From NCBI GenBank assembly GCA_903828145.1, contig CAIKKY010000031.1:43196-107195 (forward strand): a DNA stretch of 64,000 nucleotides, in the 5' to 3' direction. The notes under the pieces are model-generated. The model saw only the letters and a program-made list of their open reading frames with translations. It ran no database searches and was not told the origin of the DNA. This DNA comes from an uncultured Hyphomicrobiales bacterium. GTDB lineage: Bacteria > Pseudomonadota > Alphaproteobacteria > Rhizobiales > Devosiaceae. Position numbers and translations under genes: made by a program. Positions 8,158-21,915 of this stretch are shown here, in pieces (the stretch's first letter is position 1; each line of letters begins with the position of its first letter).

Positions 8158-8253
8158 ATCGCTTCGCCGAGCCCCGCCAAGGCGGCCGCCCGTGTGGGCG
8201 CGATACACCACAAATACCGCGCCGGGGTCAAGGGGTGAAAGCCGATGAATGGT

Positions 8254-8613
8254 TCAGGCGGCCAGGAGCCGCTCCACCTCGTGCACGAGATCCTTCAGAT
8301 GGAAGGGCTTCGACAGCACCGACGCATCGCGCGGGGCTTCGGAATCGGGGTTGAGCGCCACGGCGGCAAAACCGGTGATGAACATCACTTTGAGATCGGG
8401 ATCGAGTTCGGTGGCGCGGCGCGCCAGTTCGATGCCGTCCATCTCCGGCATGACGATATCGGAGAGCAGCAGCGAGAAGGGTTCTTCGCGCAGGCGCTCG
8501 TAAGCGGATTTGCCATTGTCGAAACTCACGACATCATAGCCGGCGTTTTTGAGGGCACGCGTCAGAAACTGGCGCATGTCATTATCGTCTTCGGCGAGCA
8601 GGATGCGCTTCAT
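8254..8613 (-). CDS. cpdR: Response regulator CpdR (single receiver domain)
   Basis: MKRILLAEDDNDMRQFLTRALKNAGYDVVSFDNGKSAYERL...LLLSDIVMPEMDGIELARRA...SKPFHLKDLV. Confidence 0.88.
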   Translation of the reverse strand: MKRILLAEDDNDMRQFLTRALKNAGYDVVSFDNGKSAYERLREEPFSLLLSDIVMPEMDGIELARRATELDPDLKVMFITGFAAVALNPDSEAPRDASVLSKPFHLKDLVHEVERLLAA

Positions 8614-8746
8614 TTCCAACCTATGGAGCATTCAACAGGGCGCGAAACTATCCGCTGATGCTTAACGCATGTTTGCTGAAGCGGATACGGATTTGCTGAC
8701 ATCAATTTGACCGCTCGCGAAGAAATGCTCGGTTGGTCAGTCGATT

Positions 8747-9694
8747 ATGGACAATCGGGGCGACAGCGGTCAGAGTGCGGGAATCGTGCGCCGGAGGGGA
8801 TCGTTGCAGTCCGACTATTGGGACAGGCCAGCTTTCGAAACCGTTCGCCCCAGGCGGCTGACGGCGCCTGTGGTTTTCAACTCCGCCCATTCCGGCCGCG
8901 ACTACCCGCAGCGCTTTCTCGACATGACCCGGCTGGACCATCTGTCGATCCGGCAATCGGAAGATGCTTTTGTCGATGCGCTGGTGGCGCGCGCCCCGCA
9001 CATGGGCACGCCGCTGCTTCGGGCGCATTTTCCGCGCTGCTATCTCGATGTGAACCGCGAGCCGTGGGAACTCGACCCCGCCATGTTCGAGGGGGCGCTG
9101 CCCGATGGCATCAATAGCGCCAGCCCCCGGGTGGCAGCGGGGCTCGGCACGCTCGCCCGCGTCGTGGCGGAAAACAAGCCGATCTACCGCGAGCCGCTCA
9201 CCTTTCAGGATGCGCGGATGCGGATCGAGGGCATTTACCAGCCCTATCATGCCACGCTGCAACGGCTGTTGAGCGAAGCCTTTACGGCGTTCGGGGTGGC
9301 GGTGCTGGTGGATTGCCACTCCATGCCGCGCCTGCCGCGCACCGGCGACAGGGCGGCGCCTGATATTGTTTTGGGCGATCGTTACGGCACCACCTGCGCG
9401 CCGATCATTATTGATCTGGCTGAAATGGTGTTTGCGTCCGCCGGCATGCGGGTCATGCGCAACCGGCCCTATGCCGGGGGCTTTGTCACCCGATCCTATG
9501 GACGGCCGCGCCACGGCATCCATGCGCTGCAGGTCGAAGTGAGCCGCCACCTCTATATGAATGAAGTGACACTCGAGCGGCACGAGGGCTTCGATATGGT
9601 GCGGGCGCTGATGGACCGGCTGATTGTCGCGCTGATCGGACTCGATCCGGCGCTGCTCGCGGGGTTTTCAGACGACAAGGCGGCTGCTGAATAA
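8747..9694 (+). CDS. N-formylglutamate amidohydrolase family protein
   Basis: PVVFNSAHSGRDYPQRF, VLVDCHSMP, GGFVTRSYGRPRHGIHALQVEVSRHLYMNE. Confidence 0.88.
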   Translation: MDNRGDSGQSAGIVRRRGSLQSDYWDRPAFETVRPRRLTAPVVFNSAHSGRDYPQRFLDMTRLDHLSIRQSEDAFVDALVARAPHMGTPLLRAHFPRCYLDVNREPWELDPAMFEGALPDGINSASPRVAAGLGTLARVVAENKPIYREPLTFQDARMRIEGIYQPYHATLQRLLSEAFTAFGVAVLVDCHSMPRLPRTGDRAAPDIVLGDRYGTTCAPIIIDLAEMVFASAGMRVMRNRPYAGGFVTRSYGRPRHGIHALQVEVSRHLYMNEVTLERHEGFDMVRALMDRLIVALIGLDPALLAGFSDDKAAAE

Positions 9695-9731
9695 AGCAGC
9701 GTGCAGCTATCCCCAAACAACGCTGAACAAG

Positions 9732-9815
9732 AAAAAGGGCCGCGACGAATGCGGCCCAGTTCAAGGGAGGAAACGAGAGCAGTACCGAGCGCGCCGGACT
9801 TGGCGCGAACATGAC
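9732..9815 (-). ncRNA. MmgR/alpha-r8-like trans-sRNA candidate
   Basis: Minus strand: 5' stem GCGCC..GGCGC, single-stranded CTCGTTTCCTCCCTTGAACT, then terminator GGGCCGC-ATTCGTC-GCGGCCC-TTTTT; contains TTTCCTCCCT. 5' end approximate. Confidence 0.6.
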
Positions 9816-10001
9816 TCTGCCACACATCATGCACGATCTGGCGTGAACTGATTTGCACGGGACCACAAGGCATCAAACATTGATGCACAGGCGGTTGTCC
9901 TGTGTTGTTGCATAAATGAATCAGGTCGGCTCTTGCCTCAGGCCCGTCGGCGCGGCTACGCAGGGGCAGCACTTCTGCCGCACATTGCTCAAGAGGCTCC
10001 C

Positions 10002-10805
10002 ATGACGACCGAACTCGGTGGACTGCCGCGCGACCTTGTGCGCGATACCCTGCTTGAGGCGGCAGCGATTGCCGCAACGCATACCCTGCCGCGGTTCCGC
10101 GCGGGTCTCGCCGTTGACACCAAGGAAACGGATCATTTCGACCCGGTGACTGAAGCCGACCGCGAAGCCGAGCGCGGCATTCGCGACCTGATCGGCGCGC
10201 GCTTTCCGGACCATGCGATTATCGGTGAAGAATGGGCGGATAAGCCCGGGGCCGGGGATATCGCCTGGATCATAGATCCGATTGACGGCACGCGGGCCTT
10301 TATTGCCGGGGTTCCGGTCTGGGGGACGCTTGTCGGGCTGATGGTCGGTGGCCGGGCCGTGGCCGGGCTGATGGCGCAGCCCTTTACCGGTGAAACCTGG
10401 CTGAGCCTGCCGGGCGAGGCCACCTATTCCCGCCACGGGATAAGCCAGCCGATTGCCGTTTCGGCGGTGACAACGCTCAAGGCCGCCAAGATGACCGCGA
10501 CCTCGCCTGATATTTTCGAGCGTTCGGGTACGGTGGCGACCTGGGACAGGTTGCGGCACTCGGTGCTGACCACGCGCTATGGTCTGGATTGCTATGGCTA
10601 TGCGCTGATGGCGTCGGGCCAGATCGATCTCGTGGTCGAGGCGGCGCTGAAGCCGGTGGACATTGCGCCGCTCATTCCGCTGATCCGCAACGCGGGCGGG
10701 ATCGTCACGACCTGGGACGGCGGTCCGGCGGAGCAGGGCGGCCATTGCGTCGCGGCGGCAACGCCGCAATTGCACGCCGAAGCGCTTCGGGTGCTTGCAG
10801 GCTGA
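10002..10805 (+). CDS. hisN: Histidinol-phosphatase / inositol monophosphatase family
   Basis: DHFDPVTEADREAERGIRDLI, GEEWADK, WIIDPIDGTRAFIAGVPVWGTLVGL, VDIAPLIPLIRNAGG. Confidence 0.85.
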   Translation: MTTELGGLPRDLVRDTLLEAAAIAATHTLPRFRAGLAVDTKETDHFDPVTEADREAERGIRDLIGARFPDHAIIGEEWADKPGAGDIAWIIDPIDGTRAFIAGVPVWGTLVGLMVGGRAVAGLMAQPFTGETWLSLPGEATYSRHGISQPIAVSAVTTLKAAKMTATSPDIFERSGTVATWDRLRHSVLTTRYGLDCYGYALMASGQIDLVVEAALKPVDIAPLIPLIRNAGGIVTTWDGGPAEQGGHCVAAATPQLHAEALRVLAG

Positions 10806-10811
10806 CGCGGC

Positions 10812-11777
10812 TCAAGCGGATGGATTGGTCACGAAGGCATCGAAGGCGGCCATGACCTGGGCGCGGATCGGGTCTGATTCCTGAAACAGTTCGTGCTGGG
10901 CGCCGGGCACTACGATGTGGCGGCCCGTGCGCATTCTGAGGCCCAAAGCCTCGATAGCCGGGGACGACACCACGCGGTCGCGGGCAGCGACAAGCATCAG
11001 GACGGGAATCTTGATTTCGGTGGGAAAGGCATCGCCTGCGGCTTCGGCCATGGCGGTAAAAGCAGCGGCGGCCCAGCCATAGGTCGGCGCCAGGGTTTCA
11101 AGATCGGGGCGCGCGCGCAGGATATCGCCATTGCGGGTAAAGCGCAGGGCGTCGCCCGTCAGCGGGTTATCGGCAAAGGGCATCAGGCTTTGCGGCACGT
11201 CCTTGCGCGAGGCGCTGGCGTGGCCGAGCCCCAGCAGCGTGAGCGTCCGCCCGAAGCGGGCCATGCCGCGCGTTGAAAACGGCATGTGGTCGATGGCGAT
11301 CATCGGGGCCGAGAGGAAGACCCGATCAAACATCAGCCGATCGCGCTCAGCCGCCAGCAGCGAGACGAGCCCACCCGTCGAATGGCCCACGAGGTAGAAC
11401 GGCCCCGGGCAATCGGGCAGGAGCACATCGGCGTGGAAGCTTTTGAGGTCGCACCAGTAATCCTCAAAGCTCTTCACATGGCCGAGCTTTGAGGGCGTGA
11501 GGCGCTGGCTGCCGCCCTGGCCGCGCCAATCGAAGGTGGCGACGGCGAAGCCGCGCGCCAGAAAATCGCTGATGGTCTCGAAATATTTCTCAATGAACTC
11601 GGTGCGGCCGTGCACGAGGCAGATGGTGCCGCGCGTGCCGCCGCCCTTGGGCTTGAACACGGCGCTGCGCAGCCGCACCCCATCGGATGTGGTGAACCAG
11701 CCCGGGCGAACGCCCAGCGGCACCGGATTTCCGGCGATTTCACAAAACTCGGGCAGGGGCGGGGCTTTTGCATCCAT
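10812..11777 (-). CDS. Alpha/beta hydrolase, lysophospholipase-like
   Basis: GTICLVHGRTEFIEKYFETI, VATFDWRGQGGS, YLVGHSTGGLVSLL, VPGAQHELFQE; start set at internal Met. Confidence 0.82.
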   Translation of the reverse strand: MDAKAPPLPEFCEIAGNPVPLGVRPGWFTTSDGVRLRSAVFKPKGGGTRGTICLVHGRTEFIEKYFETISDFLARGFAVATFDWRGQGGSQRLTPSKLGHVKSFEDYWCDLKSFHADVLLPDCPGPFYLVGHSTGGLVSLLAAERDRLMFDRVFLSAPMIAIDHMPFSTRGMARFGRTLTLLGLGHASASRKDVPQSLMPFADNPLTGDALRFTRNGDILRARPDLETLAPTYGWAAAAFTAMAEAAGDAFPTEIKIPVLMLVAARDRVVSSPAIEALGLRMRTGRHIVVPGAQHELFQESDPIRAQVMAAFDAFVTNPSA

Positions 11778-11800
11778 GCCCTGTGCTAGCACGCCGATTT

Positions 11801-11850
11801 TAAACAAAAAAGAAAGCCAGCACATCCGGTGACGGATCGCGCTGGCTTTC
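11801..11850 (-). terminator. Orphan Rho-independent terminator (minus strand)
   Basis: GAAAGCCAGC(11812-11821)/GCTGGCTTTC(11841-11850) perfect 10-bp stem with nested ATCCG/CGGAT, followed on minus strand by TTTTTTGTTT. Confidence 0.75.
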
Positions 11851-12021
11851 ATGGACCATCCAGTTGGGGGGGGGCGGAAGGCTGGTGGCCCGGGACGTGC
11901 CCGCTGGGGAGCGGGTACAGCGCTGTTCATAGGCCCCAGGGCCTGAACCGCGATTGAGGGGCGCATTCAGTTTCGGTTCATCCGCTGGGAGGCCTTGAAC
12001 GGATCAAACGGACACCTAAAT

Positions 12022-12138
12022 CAAGCCTGTCCGCCGGCAGTGCCGGGGATCGGGGCACCCGGGAGTGCTGCTCGCCCAGATGGGGAGCAGGCATGGGACA
12101 CCCGTTAACACGTTGCTCATCACGGAGAATGTGACATG
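12022..12138 (+). promoter_or_regulatory. ROSE-like RNA thermometer in hsp20 5' UTR
   Basis: Serial hairpins; final hairpin GUU(G)CUC-AUCACG-GAGAAU sequesters the GGAGAA Shine-Dalgarno with a bulged G, as in ROSE elements. Confidence 0.6.
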
Positions 12139-12591
12139 GCTAGCTATGATTTTTCCCCCTTCTATCGCTCGACCGTCGGTTTTGACCGGGTCTTCAACCG
12201 GCTCGACAGCCTTGTCGGGCAGGAGGCCAAGAGCTACCCGCCCTATAATATCGAAAAGGTCGGGGCCGACGCCTACCGGATTTCGATTGCGGTCGCGGGC
12301 TTTGCCGATGGCGATATCGCGATTGAAAGCAAGGAGAACAACCTTGTGGTGAAGGGCGCGAAAGCGGCCGAAACCGACGATAAATCGCGCGAATTCCTGC
12401 ATCGCGGCATTGCTGAGCGCGCTTTCGAATTGCGCTTCCAGTTGGCCGATTATGTGGAAGTCACCGGCGCGCGGCTTGAGAACGGGCTGCTTCACCTCGA
12501 GTTGAAGCGCGAACTGCCCGAGAGCAAGAAGCCCCGGCAGATCCCGATTTCGACAGCGCCGAAATCGCTTGAGGACAAGACGGTCAACTGA
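12136..12591 (+). CDS. Small heat-shock protein Hsp20/IbpA
   Basis: YNIEKVGADAYRISIAVAGFADGDIAIESKENNLVVKGAK...FLHRGIAERAFELRFQLADYVEVTGARLENGLLHLELKRELPE. Confidence 0.93.
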   Translation: MASYDFSPFYRSTVGFDRVFNRLDSLVGQEAKSYPPYNIEKVGADAYRISIAVAGFADGDIAIESKENNLVVKGAKAAETDDKSREFLHRGIAERAFELRFQLADYVEVTGARLENGLLHLELKRELPESKKPRQIPISTAPKSLEDKTVN

Positions 12592-12625
12592 TCCGGTTCG
12601 CATCCGCGATACGTTAGGTCTGGTG

Positions 12626-12658
12626 CGGGGGGTGTCGCTGACGCCCCCCGTGTTTTTT
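12626..12658 (+). terminator. Rho-independent terminator after hsp20
   Basis: CGGGGGGTGTC-GCT-GACGCCCCCCG followed by TGTTTTTT. Confidence 0.85.
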
Positions 12659-13211
12659 ACGGGCGCTGGGCGTGGTGCCAGGCGGGGGAATCAGCGGGGC
12701 GGGTCGGGCCGGTCAAGGCGCGCTGCGAAATCCTATTGTTTCGATTTCACGGCCGACGGCGGGACGGCAAAACCCCATATGGCGCCTGTTCTGGCATCTC
12801 CTACGCTTTTCCTATTCTGTGGGGTGGAACTCCTACGCCTCGGTCTGATTTGAGTGAAAAAATGGCGGGCGGACGCTTGCCCGGTCCCTGGTTTTATGCA
12901 AATGTAAGGGTGATAGGACAACGTTATTGTCCAATTTCCGTGAACCGCCGGTCTCCCCGGAGGGGTTCACACGCCGATCCGGCTGGCCCGCTTGACGAGA
13001 GCGGAAACGGAATGGCGGGGCCTTATCGAGCCCATGAGCGGCCATTTGGATGCAGAGCCGCTGCCCACTGAAAGAGCCCGCGCGTTTTCGCGCCCCATGC
13101 TGCATGGCGTATTTCCATGTCCATCGGGGCCTGAACCCTGCGCCGAAAGGACGACCACGACCCCGGTGCCGCCGGGACATGTAAATCGACTGCCAACGCG
13201 AGGATCGAAGA

Positions 13212-17927
<4,716 letters not shown>

Positions 17928-17932
17928 GACCC

Positions 17933-19351
17933 ATGGGAAAGATCACCGGTTTCCTCGAGATCGACCGTGTTGACCGCGACTATCGTCCGGTTGATGAGCG
18001 GCTGAAGAGCTATAACGAGTTCATTATCCCCCTTGGGGATAAGGGCACGCGCGACCAGGCGGCACGCTGCATGGATTGCGGCATTCCGTATTGTCACAAC
18101 GGCTGTCCGGTGAATAACCAGATCCCGGACTGGAACGATCTCGTTTATCGCGGCGATTGGCTGAAGGCGCTCAAGAACCTTCATTCGACCAACAACTTCC
18201 CGGAATTTACCGGCCGCATCTGCCCCGCCCCATGCGAGGCGAGCTGCACGCTCAACATTCCCGACACCCCGGTCAACATCAAGTCGATCGAGTGCGCGAT
18301 TGTCGACAAGGGCTGGGAAGAGGGCTGGATTACGCCGCATATCAACCCGAACAAGACCGGCAAGAGCATTGCCGTGATCGGGTCGGGCCCGGCCGGCATG
18401 GCCTGCGCCCAGCAGTTGGCGCGCGCCGGGCACGATGTGCACCTTTATGAAAAGAACCATAAGGTCGGCGGGCTGATGCGCTATGGCATCCCCGACTTCA
18501 AGATGGAAAAGCGCCATATCGACCGTCGCGTCAGCCAGATGCAGGCCGAAGGCGTGACCGTACACACCGGCGTGCATGTGGGCGTCGACATTACGCTCGA
18601 TGAGCTGGCCAATCGCCATGATGCCGTGGCGCTGGCGGGTGGTGCTGAGAAGCCGCGCGATCTGCCGATCCCGGGTCGCGAACTCGATGGCATTCACTTC
18701 GCCATGGAATTCCTGCCCCAGCAGAACCGCCGCGTGGGCGACGAGCCGCTGAGCAACGTCAAGCCGATCATGGCGACGGGCAAGCATGTGGTGGTCATCG
18801 GTGGCGGCGATACGGGCTCCGATTGTATCGGCACCTCGAACCGTCATGGCGCGGCCTCGGTCACGCAGATCGAAATCATGCCGATGCCGCCGGAAAAGGA
18901 AAACAAGGCGCTGACCTGGCCGAACTGGCCGTTGAAGCTGCGCACCTCATCGTCGCATGAAGAGGGCGTCACGCGCGATTTCGCGGTGGCCAGCGTCAGG
19001 TTTGAGGGTGAAGACGGCCGGGTAACCGGGCTGCGCTGCGCCCGCGCCGATGACCGGTTCCAGCCGATTCCGGGCACCGAATTCACGCTCAAGGCCGATC
19101 TTGTGCTCCTTGCCATGGGCTTTCTCGGCCCGGTGCAGGAGGGCATGATCCGCCAGGCGGGCATTGAACTCGACAAGCGCGGCAACGTGCAGGCCGATAC
19201 GGTGCAGTACAAGACCAGCAAGGAAAAGATCTTCACCTGCGGTGACATGCGGCGCGGCCAATCGCTCGTCGTCTGGGCCATCCGCGAGGGTCGCCAGTGT
19301 GCGCGCTCAATCGACCAGTGGCTGATGGGCGCGACCGAACTGCCGCGCTGA
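17933..19351 (+). CDS. gltD: Glutamate synthase small subunit
   Basis: [73 protein letters not shown]. Confidence 0.96.
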   Translation: MGKITGFLEIDRVDRDYRPVDERLKSYNEFIIPLGDKGTRDQAARCMDCGIPYCHNGCPVNNQIPDWNDLVYRGDWLKALKNLHSTNNFPEFTGRICPAPCEASCTLNIPDTPVNIKSIECAIVDKGWEEGWITPHINPNKTGKSIAVIGSGPAGMACAQQLARAGHDVHLYEKNHKVGGLMRYGIPDFKMEKRHIDRRVSQMQAEGVTVHTGVHVGVDITLDELANRHDAVALAGGAEKPRDLPIPGRELDGIHFAMEFLPQQNRRVGDEPLSNVKPIMATGKHVVVIGGGDTGSDCIGTSNRHGAASVTQIEIMPMPPEKENKALTWPNWPLKLRTSSSHEEGVTRDFAVASVRFEGEDGRVTGLRCARADDRFQPIPGTEFTLKADLVLLAMGFLGPVQEGMIRQAGIELDKRGNVQADTVQYKTSKEKIFTCGDMRRGQSLVVWAIREGRQCARSIDQWLMGATELPR

Positions 19352-19377
19352 GGCTTCTCGATACCGAAACCGGATCA

Positions 19378-19403
19378 AGGGGTGCCTGAGGGCGCCCCTT
19401 TTT
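19378..19403 (+). terminator. Rho-independent terminator after gltBD
   Basis: AGGGGTGCC-TGA-GGGCGCCCCTTTTT. Confidence 0.8.
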
Positions 19404-19406
19404 CAT

Positions 19407-20045
19407 TCAGGGCTTTTGGCGCAGGAGCGCCGGAATGCGGCAATGCGGCTTGATCCACCGGGCCTTTGCGGGCGATAGCCAACCGAGGAATTGCATCAGA
19501 CGGCCAAAATCGCCGGAGAGATCGCGCGAGAAGATTGGCTCGTGGTGCGAGATACGGTTGCGGAGCGTGCGGATGGCTTGGGCTGCCGCCTCAATCTCAT
19601 TCCGCTCGGGTACGTCAGGACTACCCTGAAATACAGGGGCAACGCCGTTGATCCAGAGGGTCTGGCCATAGCGGCCATCCAGCAGGCTGACCCAAAATCC
19701 CAGCGAGAGTTGGGCAATGAGATTGGAGGCGGCGAGGGGCTCGCCTGGGCGAAGCGCACCGGCCGTGGCGCGCCGGATTGAGGCCATTTCATGCGGTCCG
19801 GCGACCTGCGCGAAACGCCTTGAAGTCCACCACTCTGGCCCAAAACTTGCCACCAGGGCAGTCGCAAGGTGGTTCCTCAAAGCGACCTCTGTCGCGTGGA
19901 GGGGCAAATGGAACGCTGCGCTGATTTCAATATCCCACAGATAGAGCTTCAATGCATGCTCAACGCTGTCGCTTGCCGCTGCCAAGAACGGACGCAGCCG
20001 CTCCGCTGAAATGGCGGCCAAGACGCGCTGTACGTCAAAATCCAT
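19407..20045 (-). CDS. Abi family protein (HEPN-type, AbiD/F-like)
   Basis: LKLYLWDIEISAAFHLPLHATEVALRNHLATAL ... IRTLRNRISHHEPIF (Rx4H HEPN motif); start set at internal Met (ORF extends to 20132). Confidence 0.72.
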   Translation of the reverse strand: MDFDVQRVLAAISAERLRPFLAAASDSVEHALKLYLWDIEISAAFHLPLHATEVALRNHLATALVASFGPEWWTSRRFAQVAGPHEMASIRRATAGALRPGEPLAASNLIAQLSLGFWVSLLDGRYGQTLWINGVAPVFQGSPDVPERNEIEAAAQAIRTLRNRISHHEPIFSRDLSGDFGRLMQFLGWLSPAKARWIKPHCRIPALLRQKP

Positions 20046-20140
20046 GCCGAAACCTTGCTTAAAACCAAAATGTGGTCTATACGGATAGTGGGTGCCGATG
20101 CCCTTCCGGCCACGAAGGACGGCTTCGGACATTGACAGAT

Positions 20141-20180
20141 CCCCCGGACAGGCCCTCAGCTCCTCCGGGGGTTTCGCTTT
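20141..20180 (+). terminator. Terminator-like hairpin between the Abi gene and prfC
   Basis: CCCCCGGA-N15-TCCGGGGG followed by TTTCGCTTTT. Confidence 0.55.
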
Positions 20181-20299
20181 TCAGGGCACCGCTCTTTTTC
20201 AGTTACGCATCTCTGCTTAAGCGGGTCAACGCCCGCTTGCTGGCTTTGCATTCGCGGCGCTGATCCCGTAAAACGCGCCATTCATTGGATTTGAGTGCC

Positions 20300-21892
20300 A
20301 TGACAGCCCTGAGCGCCGCGCCCGCGACGAAGCTTTTGCCGTTCCAGACCCGCCGGACTTTTGCGATCATTTCGCACCCTGACGCGGGTAAAACGACCCT
20401 GACCGAGAAGCTGCTCGCGTCGTCGGGCGCCATCCAGCAGGCGGGGGCGGTGCGGCACCGGGCCAACCAGCGCGCCACACGATCGGACTGGATGGAGATC
20501 GAGCGCCAGCGCGGGATTTCGATCACGTCCTCGGTGATGACGTTCGAGCATCAGGGCCTGACCTTCAACCTGCTCGATACGCCGGGCCACTCGGATTTTT
20601 CTGAGGATACCTATCGCACGCTGACGGCGGTGGATGCGGCGGTGATGGTGATCGACGTCGCCAAGGGCATTGAAGCGCAGACGCTCAAGCTGTTCGAGGT
20701 CTGTCGCCTGCGCGATATCCCGATCATTACCTTTGCCAACAAGGTGGATCGCGAAGGCAAGGACCCCCTCGCTATTCTCGATGAGATCGCGGCGACGCTG
20801 GCGCTCGATGTGTCGCCCGTGGTCTGGCCGCTCGGCGGCGGGGTGGATTTCAAGGGCATCGTCGATCTCGTTGCGGGTCAGGTGCTGACCCCGCAGGGCG
20901 AGGTGATCCGGACTTTTTCGGCGCCCGAGGAGCTGTTTACGGACGCGGACCTGAATGCTGATCCGGTCATCAAGACCGCGCTTGAAATGCTTGATCTGGC
21001 GCTCGTCGGCTATCCGGCCTTCGATCTTGAGACCTATCGGGCGGGCCACCTGTCGCCGGTGATTTTCGGCTCGGCGTTAAAGAGCGTGGCCGTGCCGCAA
21101 CTCTTGGCGGCACTTGGCCGCTGGGCCCCTGAGCCGCGGCCGCAGCCGGCTGATCCGCAGCCGATCCAGCCCGAGAGCACCAAGGTGAGCGGGTTCGTGT
21201 TCAAGGTGCAGGCGAATATGGATGCCAATCACCGCGACCGGATTGCCTTTGTGCGGCTCTCGTCGGGCACGTTCAAGCGCGGCATGAAGCTGCGCAATGT
21301 GCGCACCGGCAAGGATCTGGCGGTCACGAACCCGATGTTCTTTTTCGGCCATGATCGCGAATTAGCCGAGGAGGCCGTGGCTGGCGACATTGTCGGCATT
21401 CCTAACCATGGCGCGCTCAGTGTGGGCGACACGCTGACCGAGGGCGCAGCGATCAAGGTAACGGGCATCCCGAACTTCGCGCCGGAAATCATCCGCCGCG
21501 TGCGGCTGGGCGATCCGATCAAGGCCAAGCAATTGGCCAAGGCACTGTCTGATCTTGCTGAAGAAGGCGTGGCCCAGATTTTCCGCCGCATGGTGGGGGC
21601 GGATTACATTGTGGGCGTGGTCGGGCAGTTGCAGCTTGAAGTGCTGCAATCGCGCATCGAGAGCGAATATCACGTGCCCATCAATTTTGAGCCGATCAAT
21701 TTTGAGCTGGCGCGCTGGATCACCAGCGACGACCGGAAGGAACTTGATCGCTTTATTTCCACCAACAAGCTGGAAATGGCTGAAGATAAATATGGCGACC
21801 CGGTGTACCTCGCGCAGAGCACCTGGTGGCTGGCGCGGGCGCAGAAGGACTGGCCGGCGATCACGTTCCATACCACCAAGGAACGGCACTAA
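20300..21892 (+). CDS. prfC: Peptide chain release factor 3
   Basis: RRTFAIISHPDAGKTTLTEKLL GTPase; RQRGISITSSVMTFE; GVVGQLQLEVLQSRIESEY. Confidence 0.95.
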   Translation: MTALSAAPATKLLPFQTRRTFAIISHPDAGKTTLTEKLLASSGAIQQAGAVRHRANQRATRSDWMEIERQRGISITSSVMTFEHQGLTFNLLDTPGHSDFSEDTYRTLTAVDAAVMVIDVAKGIEAQTLKLFEVCRLRDIPIITFANKVDREGKDPLAILDEIAATLALDVSPVVWPLGGGVDFKGIVDLVAGQVLTPQGEVIRTFSAPEELFTDADLNADPVIKTALEMLDLALVGYPAFDLETYRAGHLSPVIFGSALKSVAVPQLLAALGRWAPEPRPQPADPQPIQPESTKVSGFVFKVQANMDANHRDRIAFVRLSSGTFKRGMKLRNVRTGKDLAVTNPMFFFGHDRELAEEAVAGDIVGIPNHGALSVGDTLTEGAAIKVTGIPNFAPEIIRRVRLGDPIKAKQLAKALSDLAEEGVAQIFRRMVGADYIVGVVGQLQLEVLQSRIESEYHVPINFEPINFELARWITSDDRKELDRFISTNKLEMAEDKYGDPVYLAQSTWWLARAQKDWPAITFHTTKERH

Positions 21893-21915
21893 ATCTCAGG
21901 TAAGGGGGCGGTCTG

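Noticed and set aside
11866-11874. G9 homopolymer as a phase-variable tract
   Set aside because: Lies upstream of the best hydrolase start (11777) in non-coding DNA; could also be a sequencing error. No coding consequence is visible.
20072-20263. 63-aa ORF upstream of prfC
   Set aside because: Overlaps the hairpin region; no recognisable domain and weak start context.
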